Source of the DNA: Bradyrhizobium ottawaense
GTDB taxonomy: Bacteria; Pseudomonadota; Alphaproteobacteria; Rhizobiales; Xanthobacteraceae
Length of the DNA stretch: 64,000 nt
Reading direction: 5' to 3'
Assembly (NCBI RefSeq): GCF_900099825.1
Contig: NZ_LT629693.1
Span: forward strand, 5,405,001-5,469,000
Below are positions 32,578 through 40,926 of this stretch, piece after piece (position 1 is the stretch's first letter; each line of letters opens with the position of its first letter). A program made the position numbers and the translations under genes. Below the pieces are notes generated by a model. It did not search any database. It saw only the letters and a list, made by a program, of their open reading frames with translations, and was not told where the DNA came from.

Positions 32578-34083
32578 TCAGGCGCCGTACACGAAGGCCT
32601 TGTCCTTCAGGTCGATGTTCGGAAATTCGTCCTTTTCCGCCCAGTAGTCCTGGTTGTGCTGCCATTCCGGCTTGTCGCCGCGCTTGGGCATCAGGTGCAT
32701 GCCGCGCATCATGTAGCCGGGGTTGAAGTTCTCCGGATCAATCCACGGCAGCAGCGGCATGTTGTGGTCTTCGGGCCGAAGTTCCGCGGTCACCTTCCTG
32801 GTGCCGGTTTGCTTCATATGCTCCAGCATCCGGCAGACGAAATCGGCGACCAGGTCGACGCGTAGCGTCCAGCTGGCGCGGAAATAACCGAACACCCAGA
32901 CCAGGTTCGGCACGCCGGTGAACATCATGCCGCGATAGGTCACGGTATCGGCGAAGTCGAGCTTCTTGCCGTCAACCGCGAAGTCGATGTCGCCATTGGC
33001 CGACAGGTTGAAGCCGGTCGCGGTGATGATGATGTCGGCTTCCAGCTCCTTGCCGGATTTCAGCAAAATGCCCTTCTCGGTAAAGCGGTCGATCTCGTCG
33101 GTGACGACGGAGGCCTTGCCGGACTTGATGCCCTGGAACAGGTCGCCGTCGGGAATGAAGGCGATGCGCTGCCGCCACGGCCGGTACCTCGGCGTGAAGT
33201 GGGTGGCGATGTCGTAGTCCTTGCCGAGATAGGCCTCGACCGCCGACAGCAGGTCCTTCTTGGCGGCTTCCGGTTCCTCGAACGTCTTGCGGGTGAAGGC
33301 GTCCTGATCGAACAGGATTTTCCGACGCGTGATTTCGTGGATCCACGTCTCGTCCACCTGCAACTGGCGCAGCGTTTCGGCGATTTCGATCGCGTTGCGC
33401 CCGGTGCGGAAATAGGTCGGCGAGCGCTGCAGCATGGTGATGTGCGCGGTGTCCTTGGCCATCGCCGGGATCAGCGTCGCCGCGGTGGCGCCGGAGCCGA
33501 TCACGACCACGCGCTTGTTCTTGTAGTCGAGGTCTTCAGGCCATTTCTGCGGATGGACGATCGGGCCCTTGAACCTGGCCATGTCCTTCCACTCCGGCGT
33601 ATAGCCCTCGGTGTGGCGGTAGTAGCCCTGGCACATCCAGAAGAAATTGGTGGTGAAGCGAAGCTGCTCGCCAGTGTCCCCGCGCACCGCATCGATGGTC
33701 CAGAGGTTTTCCGCGCTCGACCATGTCGCCGCGGTGATGGTGTGCTGGTAGCGGATATGGCGGCCGAGATCGTTTTCCGCGATCACTTCGCCCATGTACT
33801 TCAAGATCTCGGCGGCGCTGGCGATCGGCGCGCTGGTCCACGGCTTGAAGCTGTAGCCGAACGTATGCAGGTCGCTATCGGAGCGGATCCCGGGATAGCG
33901 GTGGGTGCTCCAGGTGCCGCCGAACGTCTTCTGGGTTTCCAGCGCGACAAAGGTCGTTCCCGGACATTGCTTGGCGAGGTGATAAGCCGCACCGACGCCC
34001 GAGATGCCGGCGCCCGCGATCAGGACGTCGAAATGCTCGGTGGCGCCGGGCGAGGTTTTGTCGATCTGGGTTTGAACGTTCAT
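32578..34083 (-). CDS. Flavin-containing Baeyer-Villiger-type monooxygenase
   Basis: A 501-residue class B flavoprotein. The FAD motif is LIAGAGISGVGAAYHLA (about residues 22-38), the Baeyer-Villiger fingerprint FKGPIVHPQKWP is at about 169-180, and the NADPH motif VVVIGSGATAATLIPAMA follows. These enzymes insert oxygen next to ketones or oxidise soft nucleophiles. C-terminal residues include FNPGYMMRGMHLMPKRGDKP. It is transcribed alone and convergent with the O-methyltransferase gene. Confidence 0.88.
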   Translation of the reverse strand: MNVQTQIDKTSPGATEHFDVLIAGAGISGVGAAYHLAKQCPGTTFVALETQKTFGGTWSTHRYPGIRSDSDLHTFGYSFKPWTSAPIASAAEILKYMGEVIAENDLGRHIRYQHTITAATWSSAENLWTIDAVRGDTGEQLRFTTNFFWMCQGYYRHTEGYTPEWKDMARFKGPIVHPQKWPEDLDYKNKRVVVIGSGATAATLIPAMAKDTAHITMLQRSPTYFRTGRNAIEIAETLRQLQVDETWIHEITRRKILFDQDAFTRKTFEEPEAAKKDLLSAVEAYLGKDYDIATHFTPRYRPWRQRIAFIPDGDLFQGIKSGKASVVTDEIDRFTEKGILLKSGKELEADIIITATGFNLSANGDIDFAVDGKKLDFADTVTYRGMMFTGVPNLVWVFGYFRASWTLRVDLVADFVCRMLEHMKQTGTRKVTAELRPEDHNMPLLPWIDPENFNPGYMMRGMHLMPKRGDKPEWQHNQDYWAEKDEFPNIDLKDKAFVYGA

Positions 34084-34157
34084 CTTCCCTGTTCTTCTTG
34101 TCTGTCGCGTTTAAAACGAAACGCCAGAACCTACGTTCTGGCGCCGTTGGGCCGCAA

Positions 34158-35000
34158 TTACACTTCGCGGCGGCTGAGGAAGGCCAGCCGCTCGAACAGA
34201 TGCACGTCCTGTTCGTTCTTGAGCAGCGCGCCGTGCAGCGGCGGGATCAGCTTGCGCGGGTCGCGCTCCCGGAGCATTTCCGGAGTGATGTCCTCGTTCA
34301 AGAGCAGCTTCAGCCAGTCGAGCAGTTCCGAGGTCGAGGGCTTCTTCTTCAGGCCCGGCACTTCGCGCACCTCGAAGAAGATGCGCAGCGCCTCTTCCAC
34401 CAGGCGCTTCTTGATGCCGGGGAAGTGGACGTCGACGATTTTGTTCATGGTGTCGGCATCGGGGAACTTGATGTAGTGGAAGAAACAGCGGCGCAGGAAC
34501 GCGTCCGGCAATTCCTTCTCGTTGTTCGAGGTGATCATCACGATCGGACGCAGGCTTGCCTTGATGTTCTCGCCGGTCTCGTAGACGAAGAACTCCATGC
34601 GATCGAGTTCGAGCAGGAGGTCGTTGGGGAATTCGATGTCGGCCTTGTCGATTTCGTCGATCAGCAGCACCGGGCGCTTTTCGTGGGTGAAGGCTTCCCA
34701 CAATTTGCCGCGCTTGATGTAGTTGGAGATGTCCGACACCCTGGCGTCGCCGAGCTGGCTGTCGCGCAGGCGCGAGACCGCGTCATATTCGTAGAGGCCC
34801 TGCTGCGCCTTGGTGGTCGACTTGATGTGCCAGGTCAGAAGCGGCGCGCCGAGCGCCTTCGCGACTTCCTCCGCCAGCACGGTCTTGCCGGTGCCGGGCT
34901 CGCCCTTGATCAGGAGCGGGCGCTCGAGCACGATGGAAGCGTTGACGGCGACCTTGAGGTCGTCGGTGGCGACGTAGTTCTTGGTGCCGGTAAATTTCAT
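34158..35000 (-). CDS. MoxR-type AAA+ ATPase
   Basis: A 280-residue AAA+ protein of the MoxR/CoxD group: Walker A GEPGTGKT (33-40), Walker B VLLIDEIDKAD (111-121), sensor 1 VMITSNNEKELPDAF and arginine-finger segment FLRRCFFHYIKFP. MoxR ATPases act with von Willebrand factor A partners in metal-centre assembly or enzyme activation. The partner-like vWA gene is at 35467 on the other strand, separated by a GlsB-like gene. The C-terminal helical lid ends LFERLAFLSRREV. Confidence 0.9.
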   Translation of the reverse strand: MKFTGTKNYVATDDLKVAVNASIVLERPLLIKGEPGTGKTVLAEEVAKALGAPLLTWHIKSTTKAQQGLYEYDAVSRLRDSQLGDARVSDISNYIKRGKLWEAFTHEKRPVLLIDEIDKADIEFPNDLLLELDRMEFFVYETGENIKASLRPIVMITSNNEKELPDAFLRRCFFHYIKFPDADTMNKIVDVHFPGIKKRLVEEALRIFFEVREVPGLKKKPSTSELLDWLKLLLNEDITPEMLRERDPRKLIPPLHGALLKNEQDVHLFERLAFLSRREV

Positions 35001-35095
35001 CTATCTGGTTGCCTTGTTGTTCGTTCTTGAGCCGCTTTGGCCTGAACAGTAAGCGACCGCCGGTCCGGCGGTCGCGATGGAGTAAATGAGGTTCG

Positions 35096-35341
35096 TCAGG
35101 CGCGTCTGATGAACGACAGGATGACCAGGATGATCACCGCGCCGATGGTTGCGTTGACGATATCGCGAACGGCGCTGCCGCCGAGGCTGACGCCAAGTTG
35201 CGGCAACAGCCAGCTCGCGACCAGCGCGCCGATGATGCCGATCACGATGTTGCCGATCAGTCCGAAACCGGCGCCGCGAACGATCAGCCCGGCCAGCCAG
35301 CCCGCGATCGCGCCGATAACGAGTGCCGCAATGATGCCCAT
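35096..35341 (-). CDS. GlsB/YeaQ/YmgE-family small membrane protein
   Basis: An 81-residue protein with three hydrophobic Gly-rich segments: IIAALVIGAIAGWLAGLIV, FGLIGNIVIGIIGALVASWL and IVNATIGAVIILVILSFI. This is the pattern of the transglycosylase-associated / general stress family. Start ATG 35341; a longer frame to 35380 is unlikely. It sits between the MoxR and vWA genes and is read in the MoxR direction. Enzymatic activity is not established for the family. Confidence 0.88.
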   Translation of the reverse strand: MGIIAALVIGAIAGWLAGLIVRGAGFGLIGNIVIGIIGALVASWLLPQLGVSLGGSAVRDIVNATIGAVIILVILSFIRRA

Positions 35342-35466
35342 TGATATTTCCCCTGCCGGAAAAAGCCTTTTATGGCTCAATTGTAGTTGAAAAACCCTCC
35401 CGGTCTAGGCCTGTCTGGTATGCACGGGGCCTTGACGTCGGCGGTCCGGCGGGCAATCTGTCATCC

Positions 35467-36642
35467 ATGTTCCTGCAATTCTTCACATCGCTGCGCGACG
35501 CTCAGGTCCCGGTCACATTACGGGAATACCTGACGCTGATGGAGGCGCTCGACGCCGATCTCGCCGATCAGACGGTCGAGAACTTCTATTACCTGTCCCG
35601 CGCCGCTCTGGTGAAGGACGAACGCAACCTCGACAAGTTCGACCGCGTCTTCGGGTCCGTGTTCAAGGGGCTGGAAAGTCTGCTGGACGCGATGGAGAAG
35701 GCGGACATTCCCGCCGAATGGCTGAAGAAGCTCGCGGAGAAATACCTCACCGAGGAAGAGAAGAAGCACATCGAGGCGATGGGCTGGGACAAGCTCATGG
35801 AGACGCTTCGCAAGCGGCTTGAGGAACAGAAGGGCCGCCACCAGGGCGGCAGCAAGTGGATCGGCACCGCCGGCACCTCGCCGTTCGGCGCCCAGGGCTA
35901 TAATCCCGAAGGCGTGCGGATCGGGCAGGAAAAGAACCGTAACAACCGCGCCGTGAAGGTGTGGGACAAGCGCGAGTTCAAGGATCTCGACGGCAATGTC
36001 GAGCTCGGCATCCGCAACATCAAGATAGCGCTGCGGCGCCTGCGCAAATTCGCGCGCACCGGCGCCCCGGACGAACTCGATCTCGACAATACGATCAAGG
36101 AGACCGCCAACCACGGCTATCTCGACGTGGTCATGCGCCCCGAGCGGCGCAACGCGGTCAAGCTTTTGGTGTTCTTCGATATCGGCGGCTCGATGGATTC
36201 GCATATCGAGCAGGTCGAGGAACTGTTCTCGGCGGCGAAGACCGAGTTCAAGCACATGGAGTATTTCTACTTCCACAATTGCCTGTATGAGGGCGTGTGG
36301 AAGCAGAACAAGCGCCGCTTCACCGACCGCACGCCGACCTGGGACGTGCTGCACAAATATCCGCACGACTACAAGGTGGTGTTCGTCGGCGACGCCTCGA
36401 TGAGCCCCTATGAGATCATGGTGCCCGGCGGCTCGGTCGAACACGTCAATGAAGAAGCGGGCTCGGTCTGGCTCGATCGCGTGATCCGCACCTATCCGCA
36501 CTCGGTGTGGCTCAATCCGGTCGCGCAGAAGCACTGGGACTACTCGGAATCCACCACCATCATCCGCCGGCTGTTTTCGGCGCGCATGTTCCCGATCACG
36601 ATCGAGGGTCTCGAAGCCGCGATGAAGGAACTGGTGCGGTAG
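35467..36642 (+). CDS. CoxE-like von Willebrand factor A domain protein
   Basis: A 391-residue cytosolic protein: helical N-terminal region (FFTSLRDAQVPVTLREYLTL; NFYYLSRAALVKDERNLDKF) followed by a vWA domain with the metal-ion site LVFFDIGGSMDSH (Asp at about 238). The usual DxSxS is altered to DIGGS, so the first Ser is a Gly. CoxE proteins pair with CoxD/MoxR ATPases, and such an ATPase is encoded 0.5 kb upstream on the opposite strand. Start: ATG 35467 at the conserved MFLQFFTSLRDA. Confidence 0.85.
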   Translation: MFLQFFTSLRDAQVPVTLREYLTLMEALDADLADQTVENFYYLSRAALVKDERNLDKFDRVFGSVFKGLESLLDAMEKADIPAEWLKKLAEKYLTEEEKKHIEAMGWDKLMETLRKRLEEQKGRHQGGSKWIGTAGTSPFGAQGYNPEGVRIGQEKNRNNRAVKVWDKREFKDLDGNVELGIRNIKIALRRLRKFARTGAPDELDLDNTIKETANHGYLDVVMRPERRNAVKLLVFFDIGGSMDSHIEQVEELFSAAKTEFKHMEYFYFHNCLYEGVWKQNKRRFTDRTPTWDVLHKYPHDYKVVFVGDASMSPYEIMVPGGSVEHVNEEAGSVWLDRVIRTYPHSVWLNPVAQKHWDYSESTTIIRRLFSARMFPITIEGLEAAMKELVR

Positions 36643-36653
36643 AACTTCTCGCT

Positions 36654-36772
36654 GTCATTCCGGACGATCCGAAGGATCGATCCGGAATCCAGAGGTTATT
36701 TCACTCGATCGAGATTCTCCGATGTGCGATAGCACATCGTAGTTCGATGCTGACGCATCGCTCCGGAATGAC
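36654..36772. repeat. Palindromic element GTCATTCCGG family, copy 2
   Basis: A 119-base element, ends GTCATTCCGGA ... TCCGGAATGAC, with inner pairs CGATCCGGAATC and GATGTGCGATAGCACATC. It lies 11 bases after the vWA gene and 25 bases before the rhodanese gene. Confidence 0.8.
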
Positions 36773-36797
36773 GGGTCCAAAACGAAAGGCGCAATCA

Positions 36798-37214
36798 ATG
36801 CCCCAGACCATTCACCGCGGCATCAAATCCCTGATCGACGAGGCCAATGCCGAGATCGAGACGGTCAGCGCCGCCGACGCCATCAAGGCCGCGCAGAGCG
36901 CCGACGTCGTGATCGTCGACATCCGCGATCCCCGCGAGATCGAGCGTGACGGCAAGATCCCCGGCGCGTTCTCCTGCACCCGCGGCATGCTCGAATTCTG
37001 GATCGACCCGGCGAGCCCCTACGCCAAGCCGATCTTCCAGGAAGACAAGAAATTCATCTTCCACTGCGCCGGTGGCATGCGCTCGGCGCTCGCGGCCAAG
37101 ACCGCCAAGGACATGGGCCTGAAGCCGGTCGCGCATATGGGCGGCGGCTTCGCTGCCTGGCGCGACGCCGGCGGTCCGATCGAGAAGTGGGAACCGAAGA
37201 AACCGAAGGGCTAG
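36798..37214 (+). CDS. Single-domain rhodanese-like sulfurtransferase
   Basis: A 138-residue protein with one rhodanese domain: ADVVIVDIRDPREIERDGKI, then the active-site loop FHCAGGMRSALAA with the catalytic Cys at about 90, and MGGGFAAWRDAGGPIEKW. It transfers sulfane sulfur via a Cys persulfide. Start: ATG 36798, after the repeat. A two-domain sulfurtransferase gene follows 170 bases downstream. Confidence 0.88.
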   Translation: MPQTIHRGIKSLIDEANAEIETVSAADAIKAAQSADVVIVDIRDPREIERDGKIPGAFSCTRGMLEFWIDPASPYAKPIFQEDKKFIFHCAGGMRSALAAKTAKDMGLKPVAHMGGGFAAWRDAGGPIEKWEPKKPKG

Positions 37215-37235
37215 CAGTGTAGCCTGAATAATCAC

Positions 37236-37362
37236 CGTCGTGCCCGGGTTTGTCCCGGGCATCCACGTCTTAGCAGTATCGATGCAAGCAAGACGTGGAT
37301 GGCCGGGACATAGGCGAGCGGAAGCGACGCCGTCCTTTGGACGGCTATGCCCGGCCATGACG
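37236..37362. repeat. Palindromic element GTCATGGCCGGG family, copy 2
   Basis: A 127-base element: CGTCGTGCCCGGGTTTGTCC then CGGGCATCCACGTCTT at the left, AAGACGTGGATGGCCGGGAC inside, and GCCCGGCCATGACG at the right end. It closely resembles 48661-48747 but carries about 40 extra bases (37308-37350) before the right end. Confidence 0.8.
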
Positions 37363-37380
37363 AATTGAAAGGATACATCC

Positions 37381-38238
37381 ATGACCGCCACCGACGATCC
37401 GCTTGTCTCCACCGACTGGCTCGCCGCGCGCATCGACGATCCCGGTGTCAAGGTGATCGATGCGTCGTTCAAGCTGCCCGGCGTGCTGCCGCTGCCGGTC
37501 GACGACTATCTCGCCGCGCATATTCCAGGTGCGGTGTTTTTCGACGTCGATGCGATCTCGGATCACAATAATCCGCGGCCGCATATGTTTCCCGACGCGG
37601 CGCAGTTCGCGCGCGACATTGCCGCCCTCGGCGTTTCCACCGGTGACACCGTGGTCGCCTACGATTCCGGCGGCTGGGTTGCCGCACCGCGGGTGTGGTG
37701 GATGTTCCTGTCGTTCGGCTATCCCAACGTGAGGGTGCTGGATGGCGGCTTGAAGAAATGGACCAGGGAAGGCCGCCCGACCCATTCCGGCAGGGTTACG
37801 CCGAAGCCGGGAAAGTTCACGGCCAAGTTCGATCCCAGCTACATCCGCAGCCAGGCGCAGGTGCTTGCCAACGTCGGCACGCGCGCCGAGCAGCTGGTCG
37901 ACGCGCGCCCGCGCGGACGTTTCGAAGGCACCGCCCCGGAGCCGCGGCCGGACTCCCGCTCCGGCCACATCCCTGGCAGCCGCAACGTGCCCTACGCCGA
38001 ATTGTTTGACGCCGGCACCGGCGCGATGAAGCCGCTCGACGAATTGCGCAAGGCGTTCGCAGGCGCCGGCGTCGACATGACCAAGCCGATCGTCACCACC
38101 TGCGGCTCCGGCGTCTCGGCGCTGGTACTGACGCTCGCGCTTTATCGCCTCGGCGTGCGCGGCAGCGCGCTCTATGACGGCTCCTGGTCCGAATGGGGAT
38201 TGCCCGACGGACCGCCGATCGCGACCGGTCCGGCGTGA
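37381..38238 (+). CDS. sseA: 3-mercaptopyruvate / thiosulfate sulfurtransferase
   Basis: A 285-residue tandem-rhodanese protein. The inactive N-terminal domain contains VIDASFKLPGVLPLPVDDYL and IPGAVFFDVDAISDHNNPRP. The C-terminal domain has LVDARPRGRFEGTAPEPRPD and the catalytic loop TTCGSGVSALVL, with Cys at about 241. The CGSGVxA loop is typical of mercaptopyruvate sulfurtransferases. It transfers sulfur from 3-mercaptopyruvate to thiol acceptors or cyanide. No signal peptide. Confidence 0.88.
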   Translation: MTATDDPLVSTDWLAARIDDPGVKVIDASFKLPGVLPLPVDDYLAAHIPGAVFFDVDAISDHNNPRPHMFPDAAQFARDIAALGVSTGDTVVAYDSGGWVAAPRVWWMFLSFGYPNVRVLDGGLKKWTREGRPTHSGRVTPKPGKFTAKFDPSYIRSQAQVLANVGTRAEQLVDARPRGRFEGTAPEPRPDSRSGHIPGSRNVPYAELFDAGTGAMKPLDELRKAFAGAGVDMTKPIVTTCGSGVSALVLTLALYRLGVRGSALYDGSWSEWGLPDGPPIATGPA

Positions 38239-38243
38239 TCCGC

Positions 38244-38406
38244 TAGAGCCCGGTTCTGATTGAATCAGAACCGGGCTCTACTCTTTTGTTTTGACGCGTT
38301 TTCTACCGCAGATAAGTCTACGCAATCTGCGCAAGCTTGATTGCTATGCGAACCGGCGGCCACCCACGGATCAAGTCCGAGGGCATGCTTCGCTCGAAAA
38401 CGCTAT
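38244..38406 (-). repeat. Dispersed repeat, GCGTTTTCGAGCGAA family, copy 3 (inverted)
   Basis: The reverse complement is almost identical to copy 1 (6323-6478): the same GAGCCCGGTTCTGAT hairpin, AAAACGCGTCAAAACAAAA, GTAGACTTATCTGCGGTAG and GGTTCGCATAGCAATCAAG segments. It lies between the convergent sseA and the minus-strand gene at 38412, so its hairpin could serve as a two-way terminator. Confidence 0.85.
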
Positions 38407-38411
38407 GGCCG

Positions 38412-39203
38412 CTACTGCGTGGTGCGCGCGACGGCGGTTTGCGCGAACGGGTTGGCCTGCAGCTGAGCGGCGACGGCCGCTGCCTGCCGCGCCGCCAGCC
38501 TGGCGCGCCTTGCTGCGATGCGTCGCCGCTCCCGGGCGCGCTGCGCGTTCCGCTTCCTGACCGCGCTGCGGTCCGGCCTGGCATCGGTCGTCTTCGCTGC
38601 GGTCTTTTCATCAATGATGACGGCGGGCCCGCCCAGCGTGGCGATTTTCGTGGCGGCGATGTTACCCTCCAGCGCGGGCCTGTCGGTTGCCGGCGCCGCC
38701 ATGGTCGTTGAAGGCTCTGGCGTGTCCGCAATCGCGGCGACCTTCACATCCTCATTGGCAATGGGGGCTGCGGCCTCCGCCGGTGTGACCGGCGTTGCCG
38801 CCGTTGTGTCCACAGCGCCAATTTCCGGCGTCGCCGCTGCGGCCGGCATCGGTTCTTCCGGCTTCAATGCGGCCAGTTTCTCCGGCTCGGCCGGCATGGC
38901 ATCCGGCGCTTGCTCGGCCGCCGTCACGGCTTTGGACGCCACGGGTTCGGAAGTCACGGCCGCCGGAGCATTTTCCGATGGCTTGTTGTCCAAAGCCGGC
39001 GGATCGAAGCGCAGCAGGGCCAGTGTCGGCATCGGCGCGTCGTTCTTGCGGGTGAATACCGGTTCCGCGGGCGCCCGTCGGGATGGCAGGCTGGCAAATT
39101 CCTCATGCGCGGAACGTAACAGGGCCGCGGCGCCAAGCCCAAAGATCAGGATCGACATCGACAGGACGATGGCGGCAAACAGAAAGCGAAAACCGGGGAG
39201 CAT
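38412..39203 (-). CDS. Membrane-anchored Ala/Pro/Glu-rich protein, 263 aa
   Basis: One N-terminal transmembrane segment (FLFAAIVLSMSILIFGLGAA) followed by a long low-complexity region rich in Ala, Pro, Thr and Glu, and an Arg-rich stretch (SAVRKRNAQRARERRRIAAR). It has no recognised domain. The layout is that of a periplasmic spacer or envelope-spanning tether with a basic region near the C-terminus. Homologues of this kind are common in Bradyrhizobium as 'hypothetical proteins' (inference from memory of the lineage). Repetitive composition makes start choice less certain. Confidence 0.6.
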   Translation of the reverse strand: MLPGFRFLFAAIVLSMSILIFGLGAAALLRSAHEEFASLPSRRAPAEPVFTRKNDAPMPTLALLRFDPPALDNKPSENAPAAVTSEPVASKAVTAAEQAPDAMPAEPEKLAALKPEEPMPAAAATPEIGAVDTTAATPVTPAEAAAPIANEDVKVAAIADTPEPSTTMAAPATDRPALEGNIAATKIATLGGPAVIIDEKTAAKTTDARPDRSAVRKRNAQRARERRRIAARRARLAARQAAAVAAQLQANPFAQTAVARTTQ

Positions 39204-39541
39204 GGACGCGAGTTTCCGGCCTTGCCAGGAGGCTGCAGGGCTGTTGACGCCAAAGGGAACGCGGTGACCACTGAGAGGGCCCGGCTACGCCGCTGCGAAT
39301 CAGGCCGATTCGAGAATATCTCAACGCCTCGAACCTGTTTGTTATAAAATCGGCGTCGGGCTGCGTCCGCTGGCCGCTGAACGGCGATTTTCGGAACGCT
39401 GAGGCATCTTTGCCGCAGCTTCACGGGCAATCACAAAATGTCCGATCTGGGCCGAATTTCGCTGTTTTGTCTTGAATGCGCCGCTATCTTCGGCCATCTG
39501 CCGTTAACGGTCCGGTGTGGCTTGGGGTCTATACAAAAGCG
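39204..39541. other. Divergent promoter region
   Basis: A gap between the minus-strand membrane-anchored protein gene and the plus-strand L,D-transpeptidase gene. It must hold both promoters, but I cannot pick out convincing -35/-10 boxes. No repeat family or gene is visible. Confidence 0.4.
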
Positions 39542-40798
39542 ATGATGATTAACCGCATTCTGACGATTTGTGCTGCCGTTGCCGCCGGCGCGGCAGGAAC
39601 CTCACTAGCCCAGGCGCAGCAGTCCTACCCGACCCCTCCGGGCGCCGTGTACTCGGCGGCTCCAGGACCCTATGTGCCCGGTGGCTACGCGGTCGATGAA
39701 CGCCGTGGCCCCGGCGCGCCCGACTTTGACGCCCTTGAAGATGACGAGGCGCCGAACGCGCAGAGTTCCACCGCGCTGCCGCCGCCCGGTCCGGTGCTGT
39801 CGCCGAACGATCCGCGCTATGGCCGTCCCGCCGGAGCGCCGGTTTACTCGGACCGCGGCCCCCCGATGCCCACCGGCCCTGTGATGTCCCCCGATGATCC
39901 CCGTTATGGCCGCCCGGCCGGCCCGCCGCCGGTGATCTATGGCGATCGCGCTCCGGGTTCGCCGCAGCCGGTCTATTCCGATCGCGGCGACAATCGCGTT
40001 CCCGGTACCGGCATCGTCTATCCGAACGACGACCGCGCCGGCTTGCGGCCGCCTGAAGCCGTCGGCGGCGCACCCGCAGCCGCCGTGACCGGATCGGTCC
40101 AGCAACAGCAGCCCCCGATCGGAGCCGACGGCCGGCCGGTGCAACTGTCGGCGTTGCCGCCGGAAGAGCAGCCGGAAGCTGCTCCCGCGCAGTTGCCGCC
40201 GAACCTGCGCCGCCAGGAAGTTGCGTTCCCGACCAAGGAGCCCGCCGGCACCATCGTCGTCGATACGCCCAATACCTACCTCTATTACGTGCTGGGCGGT
40301 GGACGTGCGATCCGCTACGGCGTTCGCGTCGGCCGCGATGGTTTCACCTGGACCGGCGTGCAGAAGATCAGCCGCAAGGCCGAGTGGCCGGATTGGCATC
40401 CGCCGACCGAGATGATCGAGCGCCAGCCCTATCTGCCGCGCTTCATGGCCGGCGGCCCCGGCAATCCGCTCGGTGCGCGCGCGATGTATCTCGGTTCGAC
40501 CGTCTACCGCATCCACGGCACCAATCAGCCCTCGACGATCGGCAAGTTCGTCTCGTCCGGCTGCATCGGCATGCTGAACGAGGACGTGTCCGATCTGTTC
40601 GAGCGGACCAAGGTCGGTACCCGCGTGGTGGTCATGCCCGGTGGGCCGCCGCCCGGCACCGCGACCGCTTCGGCCGCGCCTGCTCCCGGTGGACCTGTCG
40701 CAGCTGGTCCCGCGCCGTCGCAGGCCCAACTGGCGCCCGTTCCCGGCATGCAGCCGACCGTCGTGCCGCCGCTGCCCGCGCCGGTCACGGTTCGCTAG
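39542..40798 (+). CDS. L,D-transpeptidase (YkuD) with Pro-rich repeats
   Basis: A 418-residue secreted enzyme. The signal peptide (ILTICAAVAAGAAGTSLAQA) is followed by a Pro/Gly-rich region with a tandem unit (PNDPRYGRPAGAPVYSDRGP, PDDPRYGRPAGPPPVIYGDR). The YkuD domain at about 250-370 holds His325 (IHGTNQPS) and catalytic Cys341 (SSGCIGM). The domain makes 3-3 peptidoglycan cross-links or attaches lipoproteins. The C-terminus is again Pro/Ala-rich. Two ATGs are adjacent (39542, 39545). Confidence 0.88.
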   Translation: MMINRILTICAAVAAGAAGTSLAQAQQSYPTPPGAVYSAAPGPYVPGGYAVDERRGPGAPDFDALEDDEAPNAQSSTALPPPGPVLSPNDPRYGRPAGAPVYSDRGPPMPTGPVMSPDDPRYGRPAGPPPVIYGDRAPGSPQPVYSDRGDNRVPGTGIVYPNDDRAGLRPPEAVGGAPAAAVTGSVQQQQPPIGADGRPVQLSALPPEEQPEAAPAQLPPNLRRQEVAFPTKEPAGTIVVDTPNTYLYYVLGGGRAIRYGVRVGRDGFTWTGVQKISRKAEWPDWHPPTEMIERQPYLPRFMAGGPGNPLGARAMYLGSTVYRIHGTNQPSTIGKFVSSGCIGMLNEDVSDLFERTKVGTRVVVMPGGPPPGTATASAAPAPGGPVAAGPAPSQAQLAPVPGMQPTVVPPLPAPVTVR

Positions 40799-40863
40799 AC
40801 CGGACATTCTGGTTTTCGACGAGACGTTCGCCCTCCCGCTCATGCGGGAGGGCGATTTCGTTC

Positions 40864-40920
40864 ATAGCGTTTTCAAGCGAAGTGGACGCCGGTTCGTGTA
40901 AAGAAAACGCGTCAAATAAA
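40864..40920 (+). repeat. Dispersed repeat, GCGTTTTCGAGCGAA family, copy 4 (short)
   Basis: ATAGCGTTTTCAAGCGAAGT, CGCCGGTTCG and AAAACGCGTCAAAT are present, but the terminal hairpin is missing. It lies between the convergent L,D-transpeptidase and hydroxyacid dehydrogenase genes. Confidence 0.7.
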
Positions 40921-40926
40921 ATAACC

